This document shows, in pieces, positions 11,490 through 23,105 of a stretch of DNA of 64,000 bases (the stretch's first letter is position 1; every line of letters begins with the position of its first letter). The notes under the pieces were generated by a model that saw nothing but the letters and a program-made list of their open reading frames with translations, did no database searches and was not told the DNA's origin. Location: contig JAPWDM010000005.1 in NCBI GenBank assembly GCA_035578155.1, positions 50,722,454-50,786,453 on the forward strand, written 5' to 3'. A program made the translations under genes and the position numbers. This DNA is from Brachynemurus nebulosus (Eukaryota; Arthropoda; Insecta; Neuroptera; Myrmeleontidae).

Positions 11490-11700
11490 CATGGCCGTGG
11501 AGAGAAATGGCGGGCCCCAAGAAAAAAGCACATTTCTTAAAAATTTCTTCCCAAAAAATAAATGATGTGCAAAAAAAAACTAATTTTACTTTTTCCCGGG
11601 CCCTAATTGACCGCTACGGGCCCCCTCTTCCAGCCCGGGCCCCAGGGCTGCAACCCCGGCTACCCCACCCTCTCGTCGGGCCTGAATATAGTTTGGACTC
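11490..11700 (+). repeat. GC-rich dispersed repeat (CCCGGGCCC type)
   Basis: A sharply GC-rich block contains GGCGGGCCCC, CCCGGGCCC, GGGCCCC and CCCTCTCGTCGGGCCTG in an otherwise AT-rich setting. The block at 63211-63425 shares CCGGGCCCC and the CTCTCGTCGG word (as its complement), so this is one dispersed family. A 124-codon frame starting at 11507 runs through it but has low-complexity P, G, L and R content, and I treat it as a repeat artefact. Confidence 0.6.
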
Positions 11701-12605
11701 TTTAGGAGCCGAAGAGTCCCAACGGTCTACGATTCGCTCAAGGATTTGGTTAGAAAACAGTTTTTCCGGGTATCTAAGTTTGCAGCATTTATTTTGGTTA
11801 AGGTTTTTTGTGAGATTTCTGCTCGTACGAAAACAGATTGAACCAAATCGACCAATAATTATTATACAAATATATTTTTAAAGTGAACGTCTTCCAGAAC
11901 GTCTTTGTCTATGAACAAAAAATTCATTGTCTCAGTTATTCACTGTTCGTAGTCTTTTATTTTAATTTTCAAATCTCTTTGAGGCCCGCAAGTTATTGCA
12001 GACAAAATTCATATGTAAAATTTAGTTTAAATATAATTATGTATATTTAGTCTATTATGTCAAAGTAAAAGATAGTCGAATCCGAAATCCTAAAATTTAC
12101 TAACGTTATTCTGAGTCTATTGATTGTATGCATGAATAGTCTAAAAATATTTTGACGAACCATAGAATGAATATTAAATTTTTCAAAAGGAAAAATATAC
12201 ATACAGGGCGAACAATTTTGATTTTGTTTCTAGTTGTGAATATTTCAATATTAGAACAATACATATTATTTATTAGACATTCATATCAATTTATAAAACG
12301 ATAAATTTTGATTGTTACTTCTACTGCATTATTATTTCCATGAATTCTACCCATTAAAATTTTATTAATAAAAATTATTATAAGACGAATGCCTACAGAT
12401 GTATAAATATCAACATTTAAAAAAAGCACTATAAATTTTTATTAGAAACAATAATTTTTAATTACCGTCCAATAAATCTTGACAAAAACAAATATTGGTT
12501 ATTGATCGGCCGAAAATCAGTCCATACATATTTATGTAAATTACATGATATACAGACGATTATTAATTTTCTTAATAATTAAGCATAGGGCCGATTCGTA
12601 TCGGC
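11701..12605. other. AT-rich stretch, nothing identified
   Basis: No paired repeats or splice-bounded frames were found. Confidence 0.5.
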
Positions 12606-12832
12606 GTAAGCCAAAGCCGCTTGCGTTCATTTTGAATCAATTTGCGTTTGTTTTAAATCACATTTGGCTTGCTTTTGACATTTTTGTATATATCGGTCTC
12701 ACTTTCCATATTCTAGACTCTAGAGAACATGGAAAGTGACACAACAATATACAAAAATGTCAAAAGGAAGCCAAATGTGATTCAAAACAAGTGCAAATTG
12801 ATTCAAAATGAGCGCAAGCGGCTTTGGCTTAC
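12606..12832. repeat. 227-bp near-loopless foldback
   Basis: The arm starting GTAAGCCAAAGCCGCTTGCG at 12606 pairs with the arm ending at 12832. About nine bases in ten match over some 110 bp per arm, and the arms meet at TTCTAGACTCTAGAGAAC with almost no loop. Transcription would give a long double-stranded RNA. It may be a palindromic MITE or an inverted duplication; no clean target duplication was seen. Confidence 0.8.
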
Positions 12833-14546
12833 TTATTTTGGTTACTTATTTTACCCAATTATCAAAGTTTCTTTCATTTTTTGGTAGTATTGCTGTTAAA
12901 TATAAAATTTATATTTCACAGCATTTAATGTAGTATTAAAGACCGAACACACTGTTCCGGCAACCATAACACGACCGCAACTTGACCTGATTGTGGTGCG
13001 CGGCTCAATACGGTCAGATTCTAAAATTGCACATGCACACCAATCCGATAAAATCGTAAAACTATTTATATTAATATTATTTTTGGTTTATAGGGATTAC
13101 GCGGCATGACAGTGGGCATAGTAGCTGAATTTTCATTCTGGAAATTCGCTAATATAAAAAAACAGTTTAGCAAAAGGATAAAATACGGTTTTTCACTCAA
13201 ATTCAAATTCAAATTAAATTTTTTTTATATGACTTTAATAATAAATGGTATTTTTGTTTTGTAAAACATGATGTAATATCTAAATATCGCCGATATTAAA
13301 ATAAAAAATTTTCCCCGATTTTTCAAAATCTGAGATCATCAATAAATTTAAATTGTCTCGCGAATAATTAGCATTTATAATTTCATGCCAAACGAATTTG
13401 ATTATTATGTATTTAAAAGTAGGTATATGTTAGGTTTACATCATTCAGTGAAAAATACATTCCACATAATATGAATGAATATACAAACAGGTGATATGGA
13501 AAGTATACATCTTAGAATTTAAGTTAAATAAGACCGGTAGAAAATTTGAAAAAATAATGTAAGAAATATGGAGGTAAATGAGTATAATTTCATAGTATCT
13601 ATATTAATGATGAAATAATTTGAATTAAAAATTTGTAGTATGTTTTTGTTAAAAAATAATCGGTAACATCCTATTATGGAAATAATTTAAATTATATACC
13701 TAATTCAGACACAGTAGTACAATACAGATGAACCTGTAATGAATGAATTATAGTCGGCAATTTTTTCTAAACTGGTACAATTTTTTCGGGTGTGTGAGCG
13801 TGAGGTAAGGGACAATATGTGCTCAAATGTATGCATTGTTATTGTATATTTGTATAAATGTTCTTCTTAAATGTTAATCTCACTCTGAATCTTTAGTGCA
13901 TGTGTATGTAACCATATTATTAGGTACTATTATTAGCAAATAATTCGAATTAAAATTAGAAATTTATCGCTGTGACGTTATCAAATATAATAAGGTATTG
14001 TTTTACTAAAAAATTCATAAATCACAAAATCTTTTACGGTTAGTGTCAATTACAAATTTTTACTATTATATTATTCAAGATTTTTGCTAAAATCAGAATA
14101 GTCTCGTCAACGGAAATTAATTTCCAATTTATGGGCTACCTATATTCCCAAACTGAATTTGTGTAGAAAAGATGCAAATTTCGGAAAATTCATCTGATAC
14201 TTATTTTACTATACCAAAATATGCAATTTCTAATTCTGTCATTTAAAAATTTATTATTTTAAATCTAATAGTAAAAAAAAATAATTAATATTCCAACTAT
14301 TCACTAACTTTTTGCAATTTTTGTAATTCTTTTGCAACACTGACATTGATTTATGAGAAATATCAGAACTAAAATCGATAAGAAGATTTACATATAAGAT
14401 TAGAAATAATTTACATTTAAAGATGTATTTACTTTAAAACGATAATTTTATATTTCATAATCACTGCAATTTCAAAATTCAATTTCAAATTAAGCAAATG
14501 GCCGAGAATTTAGAGACCATTGATAAAATTTAGTATTTCTTTAATT
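12833..14546. other. AT-rich stretch with a dispersed-repeat fragment
   Basis: Positions 12935-13020 are GC-richer (GTTCCGGCAACC, TGGTGCGCGGCTC) without a partner. Positions 13121-13152 hold GTAGCTGAATTTTCATTCTG...ATTCGCTAA, also found near 47735, 52465 and 60830, so it is a dispersed family. An exon-like segment (13754-13804, donor GAG|GTAAGG) has a weak acceptor. Confidence 0.4.
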
Positions 14547-15488
14547 CAGGAGTTCTCAAAAAGTGCGGTCCTCGGGCCCAATGTGATTCAAGAACCCAAA
14601 AAATATTGTGTGTGTGGTCAGGGGCGTACTTCCCATAAGGAGAACTAGGCGCGCGTCTAGAGTGGCAAATTTTAGGAGGAAAATATAATTTTTAGTATTC
14701 ACAAGTAGTTTTTTTGTTTTGTTCGTCACTTATTTTTTGATAGGAAAAGAGAAAAAAGTGAAACTTATTTTAAGAATTTTTTTTTTAATTTTTGTTTTAC
14801 GAAACAGCAGGGGCGGCATTTTTTAAAGTGCCTCGGGCGGCACTTAGGGTAAATACATCTCTGCGCGTGGTGTCAGATCATTTACGACGCCGAACTGATA
14901 CAGTAAGTTTACATATTTCCAAAAAAACCAAAATAAAAATAAACAACTTTACGGCACAGTCTTTTTGTTCGAAAAAAAGAAAATGGTGGAGCCAGTTTGG
15001 TGGCGACATGTGTTCGGACAACGACATTTCATATTACACAACCGCAAATGTTATTCCAATTAATGGCGGAAATTATTCCAGGATACAATAATTCTATTTA
15101 AGATTAAAAAATGCCTTTTAAACATTTCTCTGATGCTTAAGGAACTGACGTTATTTATCTGACTTACATAGTATACCAAGTGGTCGTAAAACGACATTTC
15201 ATATTACACGACCAAATGTTTTTTTTCTTTTGGTGATTCTAATCTGATGACATTTAATACTGAACGTGGTTTGGAAATAATTTATTATTATTCATTTTCC
15301 ACATTTTTGCTAGTGGCTTCGCACGTTCATTTAGAACAGCGACTCGTTGAATAAAGTTCTATCTATAGAATATATTTTTGTTACTTCAAGTCGATTACGA
15401 GATGGTCCTAGAAGTTTTTCTAGACGGTTCTAGACTGTGGGCACACTTACAATTTTTTTTTTCATAATTCAAAAGTTTGGGAACCCTG
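14547..15488. mobile_element. hAT-type element with a nested MITE
   Basis: The left end CAGGAGTTCTCAAAAAGTGC and the right end AAAAGTTTGGGAACCCTG are inverted relatives. The flanking octamers are CTTTAATT (14539-14546) and CTCCAACT (15489-15496). They agree at 5 of 8 positions and all differences are C/T, as expected of an old duplication. The left end GTGCGGTCCTCGGGCCC is similar to the isolated end near 34675. Confidence 0.65.
14619..14863. mobile_element. hAT-type MITE nested in the previous element
   Basis: The ends CAGGGGCGTACTTCCCATAAG and (inverse) CAGAGATGTATTTACCCTAAG are similar. The flanking octamers TGTGTGGT and CGCGTGGT differ only by two C/T changes at CpG sites. The 245-bp element keeps GC-rich ends (GGCGCGCGTC, CTCGGGCGGCAC). 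It sits inside 14547-15488, so it is the younger insertion. Confidence 0.7.
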
Positions 15489-15992
15489 CTCCAACTAAAG
15501 AAATTTTTTCATTTAGGTTACGTATGTTGCAATTGTAACATAATCTTCAAATAAAAAATACATAGGAAGTAGTAATATACGTACTGATAAGATAAAAAGT
15601 CTACGGAGACAAAAAAGGTGTCAAATAAAATAAGTCAATAATCAATAATCCGAAATATGTCGGAGTGTGTTGTACTAACATATAAGAATAACAGCGAATG
15701 ATTGGTTTTGGCCGTAGCTACCCTAGCATCCTATTGAATATTCCACGAAGCGCTTTATATATTGTTTACTCATCGCTACACAATAACTTGCGAGACACGC
15801 AGCGACACAGCGAATATGTGCGTTATTGTTCAACGAATGGTGACAAGATAAACAATAAACTCAAACAGAAATACCCTTTCCTATTTCCGGTCACATTTAT
15901 TTTTTTATATCGTTAAAAATATACCTACGTAATTCCCTTAAGTTGCAATACGATGAATCGAAATTTTCACTCTAGAAAAAAAATTTCTTTGC
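15489..15992. other. Unique AT-rich stretch
   Basis: A slightly GC-richer patch lies at 15700-15840, with short frames only. Nothing identified. Confidence 0.4.
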
Positions 15993-16990
15993 AACCCTAG
16001 AATGACAAACCGGGGTAGATATCTACACTCTAAGAAAAAAATGTACCGTTTTGCTACTATTATAGGAGGCAATTAAATGCCTTCTATAATGACAGTAACA
16101 TTACAAACCGTAATGTACGAAGGTGAAAAATACACCATCATGGTGTAATTATTACTCACTCATATGTGTAGTTTTACACATGTCGTACGTAAAATTACGG
16201 TCCAGGTGTGTAATAGATTACGTTTTATTTGTGTATTAACTACACAACAAGATGTAATTTTACACATTCAGTTCGCAATAGTGCGCAGTTAAACGTAAAA
16301 TTACATAATATTAATGTATTTTTAAACCACGGCTGTACACCTGAAAATGTAATTTTACACACTTATATAGTAATGTTTACACCCAGAAAAGTGTAATATT
16401 AATCCAACTGAATCACTCATTCTGATTCAATTCAACTGAATCAGTATGAGTGATTCAATTGTCCTGAAAAAAATAAACTGATTCAACTTAATTGAAAATA
16501 ACGAATCAAAAAAGATTATTGATGGTTTTTTTACATAAATATTTATAATAATATGACGTATAGAATAATTTGGAATTATATACAAAAAGATTCGAGATGT
16601 TAAATATTTTGCCTATTATGTCTAAATTTCTATATAAGTGTGTCGTATGATAAAATAATAATTCTTTTGGTAAATTTTAAAATAAACACTCCAAAAAAGT
16701 AAGATTATAAAAGTTTTATTATGAACGTTTACTTGCTTTCATGAACATAGGTAATCTTTATTTTGCAGTGTAAATGCCAATTAAGCTGGTCAAAATTTTG
16801 AGATATGACTTTTTTTTACAATGCTTACGTTTTGCAGACACAATTATTTAAGCAATATCTTATAAAAAATTTAATTGTAATTAGATTACAATGATAATAT
16901 TAAAAACTTATGGATTAAAATTGTAGTTACATCATATCAAAAATATAGTTTAAGAAAATTAACTAAACAATACTTAAATATAAGAAAAAT

Positions 16991-18412
16991 AATATTCTGC
17001 TGACTCTTGCCATTCTTAGAACTTCGCAGAAAATGCATGCTGTGCTTTCATAGATGTCTTCACCAATTCCAGTTTCTAAACAAATCAGAAAATAAGGGTT
17101 ACTTAATTTTATAACCATTTTTGATTATTATTTTTTTCTTTTTTTAATAACTATTTCACAGCAATTTAAAATTAAGAAAATTTCGCTTTCGCTACAAAAT
17201 TACTTCTAGGCTATTTTAATGAATGTACAGATATTAGATTTTTGATTAAAAAACTCACCAGCAAAGTGACCCGGCGTGCTTATGGCACTGGCACTTCCGA
17301 ACTGGTAGACGGAGGGTTTGAATTCCGTAGCCGGTTATATGCTGGCGAAAGTTTTCTGCTATTTCCCATCATAATTCGAGATGAATATCGACATTATCCT
17401 CAAGAAGATGGTTGCAAACAGACACCTACCAAATCCTTATACCGCTTTTCTTGTCCTCCGCCCAATATTCTGCTGACTCTTGCCATTACTAGAACTTCAG
17501 GGAAAATGTAGGCTGCGGTTTCACATATGTCTTCACCAATTCCTTTTTCTAAACAAATCAAAAAATAAGGATTACTTAATTTTATAACCATTTTTGTTTA
17601 TTTATTTTATTTATCTTTTTTCAATAAATATTTCACAGCAATTTAAAATTAAGAAAATTTCGTTTTTGCTATACAATTACTTCTAGGTTATTTTAATGAA
17701 TGTACAGATATTAGATTTTCGATTAAAAAACTCACCAGCAAAGTAACCCGGCGTGCTTAGGCACTGGCACTTCCGAACTGGTAGACTGAGGGTTTGAATT
17801 CCGTTACCGGTTATATGCTGGTGAAAGTTTTCTGCTATTTCCCATCGCAATTCCAGATGAATATCGACATCGTCCTTAAAAAGATGGTTGCAAACAGACA
17901 CCTACCAAATCCTTATACCGCTTTTCCTGTCCTCCGCCCAATATTCTGCTGACTCTTGCAATTACTAGAACTTCAGGGAAAATGTATGCTACGGTTTCAC
18001 AGATGTCTTCACCAATTTCGATTTCTAAACAAATCAGAAAATAAGGGTTACTTAATTTTATAACCATTTTTGCTTATTTATTTTTTCTTTTTTCAATAAC
18101 TATTTCACTGCAATTTAAAATTAAGAAAATTTCGTTTTTGCTACACAATTACTTTTAGGTTATTTTAATGAATGTACAGATATTACATTTTTGATTAAAA
18201 AACTCACCAGCAAAGTAACCCGGCGTGCTTAGGCACTGGCACTTCCGAACTGGTAGACTGAGGGTTTGAATTCCGTAACCGGTTATATGCTGGTGAAAGT
18301 TTTCTGCTATTTCGCATCGTAATTCCAGATGAATATCGACATCGTCCTTAAGAAGATGGTTGCAAACAGACACCTGCCAAATCTTTATACCGCTTTTCTT
18401 GTTCTCCGCCCA
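16991..18412 (+). repeat. Three tandem copies of a 474-bp unit
   Basis: AATATTCTGCTGACTCTTG marks unit starts at 16991, 17465 and 17940, and the third unit ends near 18412, so periods are 473-475. Each unit carries a tRNA-like/SINE-like block (17261-17400, 17737-17873 and 18210-18350). On the minus strand, frames of about 60-88 codons recur in the units (for example ARVSRILGGGQEKRYKDLVG), which follows from unit similarity and is weak evidence for coding. Confidence 0.85.
17737..17873 (+). repeat. tRNA-like SINE block, representative tandem copy
   Basis: The block has a tRNA-shaped head, with GGCGTGCTTAGGCACTGGCA followed by TGAGGGTTTGAATTCCG, the latter close to a Pol III B box (GGTTCGANTCC). 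A conserved tail, GCTGGTGAAAGTTTTCTGCT and TCCAGATGAATATCGACATC, follows. The same head and tail occur on the minus strand at 33345-33487, where the head reads TGGCCGAGCGTGC, matching a tRNA-Ser/Leu-like A box. A tail alone lies at 56343-56440. Confidence 0.55.
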
Positions 18413-19266
18413 TATCATCATGAAAAAGTTGAGAAATAATGATGTGAGTGACGTCCGTTACATACCATTGTCTAAAAAACGAACGTTAAATTCCATTATT
18501 ATTATTACCATTGTTATTATTACTTAAAAAACTCGATTTCCATACGTCGCGTCGTTTCAATTTAAACCTGTTATGAATTTATATTACTGTAAAGCAAAAA
18601 AAAAAAAAAAAAAAAATTCGTTAAGTGCGTGTTCTTGACACGCACTAACAAGTAAAGGTCCCGAGGCCGGACCTATCGATTTCGATGAAACTTAAATATA
18701 TTGTAGAACACTAAAAACTAAGGGACACGTATTTTTTTTTATCTGCGGAAAAACGGTTTGAAGGGGTGAAATCGCCCTCCAAAAATTGGGGTAAAAATTT
18801 AATTTTTCAAATATCTCGAAAACAGTAAGAGATAGAGAAAAAGTTTAAATTGGCGATATTGCTCTTTTTTAAAGTGCTATCTATTGATATGCAATTTGTT
18901 CATATTACATCAACAGGAGTGGTTGGGGGTTAAAATTTGGGGGTTAATTTTGCAAAAAGGGGGTGAAAAATAAACAATATAAAAATTTTGTTTATAGATT
19001 TGAAATCTACGTCAAAAAATCTAATTGACCTGTTTTTGCTCAATGCCCTAATATTAAGTCTAGGGGTAGTTAACTAGAGGGTGACTCTGTCGAATAGTCG
19101 TACAATTTGGGTATTTCAAGGAGTTCTTCATGGAAAATAGCTTAAGACAATTAGAATAACGTAGAAATGAAATTCTCGAATTCAAAATTGAGTTTGAGCA
19201 ACATTGGAGAGGGGGTGAGTCACCCTCTTAAATTACATACTAGTTTATATACACTAATTTTTGCTA
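18413..19266. repeat. Unclassified insect-type repeat fragment
   Basis: It includes a poly-A run (18597-18617), a 9-bp hairpin AGTGCGTGT/ACACGCACT (about 18627-18649), and a block with ATATCTCGAAAACAGTAAGAG and several GGGGGT.AAA words. This style is common in degraded insect transposons. No reading frame and no identified ends. Confidence 0.4.
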
Positions 19267-19270
19267 TTAA

Positions 19271-19506
19271 CACACTGATAGTGGGTAAAATAATGTCACA
19301 ATAAGTGGTTCTGAAGTTGGACTATCATATGTAAGGTCTTTATTAGGTTTGTTTTTTAATGGATATTATAGTTTTCCTTATCGAAAATTATCGATACCGA
19401 AAATTACATAACCTAACCTAAAATAACGAAACCTAATAAAAACCTTACATACGATAGTCTAACTTCAGAACGATCTATTGTGACATTATTACCCCCTGTC
19501 AGTGTG
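19271..19506. mobile_element. TTAA-flanked foldback MITE
   Basis: It starts CACACTGATAGTGGG and ends with its imperfect inverse. The arms pair over roughly 85 bp, including AATGTCACAATA and CCTTACATA. TTAA is present on both sides (19267-19270 and 19507-19510), as expected for piggyBac-type transposition. Confidence 0.75.
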
Positions 19507-21178
19507 TTAAAAGATATCTGAATTGTAGATAATGTTTTAATTTTCACAGAAATTGACAACCCCCCAAAATAAATTATTAGTCAAATTGTAAAATAAACTT
19601 TTATCAAATTACATAACTATTTGTATGAAGCAAAATTAAAAAAATTAACTTACCTGAAATATTTTAAATGTATCATCAGGAGAGCATTTTGGAAACAAAC
19701 AAATTTATATTACAGTATTCTTTGCACATTATTCCAGAAGCCATTTGCACAATGCATATAAAAAACACCAGTACACCACTATAACACTGTTTTTGTAGCA
19801 TATTTAAAGATTAATTTATCATACACGTTATAATCATATTAACTATATATCTTATCAAAAAATACTTTTGTTTAATTCAGCTAATTTGAAAACATATAAC
19901 TTTTAACCTTTAAGAGTATTACTTATGTACGTATAAATAATACAGCAATTCAATAACAGATAATATTAAAATACATAAACTCATTTGCGCGCGCATGGGT
20001 TTTGCTATTTAGTGGTGTAAAAATAAACCAAAAACGTTGTAAAAATCCAAAGTTACACCTTTATTTGTGTAATATTAAAAAAAAAAAACAGTAATTATAC
20101 ACAAATTATATAAAAATACACCAATTTTTTCATATTACACAAATAATAGTGCATATTTTCAGAGCGTGGAGTAATTTTGCTCTAAATTTAAGTTATTTTA
20201 CACGTTTTTGACCCTTTTTTCTTAGAGTGTACCCCAGGTAAACTTTAAACTACATTTTTAAATTAGTCAGTGACTATCGACTGGACACCTCTACCATAAT
20301 TTAGTTCAAGGGTCTAACAGTAGGGTGAGGTCGCGAGACCTTTCAGTTTCTTCTCTACTGTGACGGAGTGAAGACGTGAAGCAAGTGTGGGGTTGATATC
20401 TACTCCGGTTTGTAGTTTGCGCCAGTGTTTTGTTTAGATAAGTATTTCCATTTTTCTTGCTAAAAAAATTTTGATTCAGTTATAATAACCTTATTTTGCA
20501 ATAAAACATTAGATATATAATTTTCGGTGATGATTTTCATATTTTAAGTATCGATACATTGGGAATAGCAAAAAAATTGATACGCGTTACTTTTTTTGGC
20601 AGATGATGACAACCTGCGAGAATCATAGAATACTCGGTTGCAGCGATTGTAGCGCCTTTGGATAAGTTAAATTCTCTTTTTTTTACATTTTGCATGACAG
20701 AAACCGAAATATATTCTTAAAAACCAATATTTCATGTATTTTTAACTATTTGATTTTTCCACATATCAAATTCCGAATTTTTTTTTAAATTTGAAAATCC
20801 CAAATAAATAGACTTTTTTGGCAAAACATCATAATGTCATTTTTTTCTTGAAGTCTTTTGTGTCCACTTTAAAATCTCGTCTCAAAGAAAATCGGTTCAT
20901 TAGAAACATAGTTATCAATTTTTGTTTATTAAATAACAGTTTGACCGTTTTTGAACACTTTTAGCAATTTAAATCGATTTTTCATTAACTAAACTTTGAT
21001 TAAATTGAATTTGTTCTTCACCATTCTCTTCAGCATGAAAAAACGAAAAAATTCATGTACTTATAAGTGAAATAATTGCTGTCAGAACGATTTTACGACC
21101 AAAAATTCCGTGGGGTAAATGTATACCCCGGTTTGTAGTTTAACAGTAGAAAACATAGGTTTGTCATTCTAGGGTTAA

Positions 21179-22784
21179 GGTGCATACGTGTAGCTCCCTC
21201 CTGTCTTATTGATTGTCTTTTAAATTGCGATTAAATGTAATATTGCTTCAAATCGCAGGAATTTTTATTCACTGCCTGAAGATGAAAGCTCACCGCCTTA
21301 AGATGAAAACGTAGGCTTTCCGAAACCGGTAGTGCTATCTTCTCTTTTTTATTTTTATCCTAATGACTTATTACTCCCAGTGTTCCCTTTCATTATTATC
21401 ATTATGTTCATCAAATAATTTATAAAGAAAGCAATATAATCGACCAGTTCACCTGTCTATATTATCAACCCGTTCAGTTTGAGAGGTTAACTGCTTGAAC
21501 AATTAATTTTTAATTTTTTTATGATTGCATAATTTCAGTTGTCAAGGCTCTGGGGCACGTGCTCGAAGTGCCCTCGTGTAAATCCGGCTCTGCTTGTGTG
21601 AAACTAAATAAAAATGCATAAGAAAAGAAAATCCTTCAATGAAAATATGCTATAAATGTGTACCAGCATTTCGTTTACAATTGTAACAAGATAATGCAAA
21701 TACGAGGTCATAAAACATATATAAATTAAAATACCTTTATACCTCTGTATGTTTGTCTATCGGCACATGAAATGCATGCCGTCAACTTAATAATTTCAAA
21801 TAATTATTGTTTTAAATACATGCAATATTTTATTAATAAACATTTAAGAACATTTAAGTCAGTATAATAAGTACATTCATATAGGTAGAGTATACCACAC
21901 CTAAAATGCTAAAATCAACAAATATTATCTAAAACATTTTTTATTTTATTTTGGATATTTTGCATTCTTTTGTTTAAACAACTTAGGTGCGTAAAAACAA
22001 ATGCAAAATATAATTTAGTTTATTTTGCAAAAACAAATAAAAACCATTTCCCGGCTAAATATGTATACTTATTTTATTTGCACAGGTACAGTAATCACTT
22101 GCAATGTTACAGTATTTGGAATGAGATTCAATCAAACTTCTTAATTTTCCTTAAAAAAAAGTAATTTTTAACATTTCCAATGAATTACGAAAACAAAAAT
22201 AGATTTTATTGATAAAAGTTTTTTTTGATTTAATCTATAATTTATGTAAAATTATAGCAACCAACATAAATAATGTTTAAGGTCAAATTAACATAATCAT
22301 GGGAAAGTAATAATTAATTAAAACAATACTGTGTTAAAAAATAAAAACATTCAACACACACATATATGTAATGCAAGTATGTATGCATATAAACGACATT
22401 GGTACAAAAATAGCACCTGATCAAATAATTTTGTCATTCTGAAATCGAAAAAAATATTTTGGATTTTTTCCTTTATTACCTTTTTTTTTTAATTAAAAAA
22501 ATATTATATATAAAGGAAAGTCGACTAAATTGTTCAAAATCACTATAGTAAGAATTTAACTCATGTGCATTAAGTCCCATAAAAATATGGTAATTATTTC
22601 ACTTTTATCGTGAAAATAAGTTAAGACAAATTTTTATAGCGAAAAAAATGGTAGGAAATTTTTCATTGATCATTTCATTGTAGGTAAAACACCTTTGTGG
22701 TAAAACACCTATGAAAATGAAGCAAAAGTTTTTATTGGTGAATTTAACTGATCTCAAATCCATAGTAACGAAATTTGTAATAAT
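21179..22784. other. AT-rich stretch with two repeat traces
   Basis: CTGCCTGAAGATGAAAGCTC and GAAACCGGTAGTG (21275-21335) resemble 3' ends of Penelope-like or related retroelements. GGCTCTGGGGCACGTGCTCG to AATCCGGCTCTG (21545-21593) resembles a hAT-type end. Positions 21600-22784 show nothing else. Confidence 0.35.
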
Positions 22785-23105
22785 AATATCTACTTATAAA
22801 TCTCTAACACTGACTGAATGACTGAATGACAGATAAGGCACAGCCTAAATCGTTGGGTTTAGAAGAATTAAATTTCCAGGAACAGGACTTCCCTATGTAA
22901 TGTAGGTGAGCATTAAGAAAGGATTTTTGAAAAACTAACAACTAGCAAAAATACAACAGAGTAGTTGACAGTTTTTTTGGCTTTTATGTTTGAGCACGCA
23001 TCGTGCAAAAACTATTGAATGGATTCTGATTAAACTTGGAGTCAATATATACAATATTTTTTACTCCGGAAAAATGTTTGATTTTTAAACAAAAACATAA
23101 AAATC
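22785..23105 (-). mobile_element. Fragment of the CCTAAACCGTTGGG repeat family
   Basis: ACTGACTGAATGACTGAATG, then GCACAGCCTAAATCGTTGGGT, matches in inverse orientation the block near 54730-54780 and 54975-55010. TGTAATGTAGGTGAGCATTA also matches. A second part, GAGCACGCATCGTGC...ATTGAATGG, belongs to the same style of repeat. It is truncated and non-coding. Confidence 0.5.

Larger units (their letters stand above)
16026..20229. mobile_element. 4.2-kb TA-flanked element with TGTAATTTTACAC subterminal repeats
   Basis: The ends CACTCTAAGAAAAAA and TTTTTTCTTAGAGTG are perfect inverted repeats flanked by TA on both sides. The first 370 bases and the last 230 hold many variants of TGTAATTTTACAC and TACACC, a typical subterminal repeat field. 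No transposase is present; the interior is filled by a 474-bp triplication, a TTAA MITE and another repeat fragment. The insertion split a palindrome of the host element. Confidence 0.7.
15995..21174. mobile_element. piggyBac-like element, interrupted
   Basis: The perfect 17-bp inverted ends start CCCTAGAATGACAAACC (15995-16011 and 21158-21174). The right side is flanked by TTAA (21175-21178), and the left flank is GCAA, a decayed TTAA. CCCTAGA termini next to TTAA are typical of piggyBac-type elements. The word CCCCGGTTTGTAGTTT recurs inside the right part (about 20393, 21125). Without the 4.2-kb insertion at 16026-20229 the element is about 1 kb and non-coding. Confidence 0.75.

Noticed and set aside
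11507..11881. 124-codon + strand frame
   Set aside because: Its GC-rich half lies in a dispersed repeat shared with 63211-63425 and is proline/glycine/leucine-rich by composition; no motif was seen.
17282..17330. A functional tRNA gene
   Set aside because: The head is tRNA-like, but the B box carries an extra base (GGTTTGAATTCC) and stems do not close well; a SINE-type relic fits better.
16991..18412. CRISPR-like or bacterial array
   Set aside because: Units are 474 bp with no short repeat-spacer pattern, and the surroundings are eukaryotic transposons.
17400..18421. Recurrent minus-strand frames of 60-88 codons in the tandem units
   Set aside because: They recur because the DNA is triplicated, and the units carry a SINE-like block on the other strand. 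No independent sign of coding.
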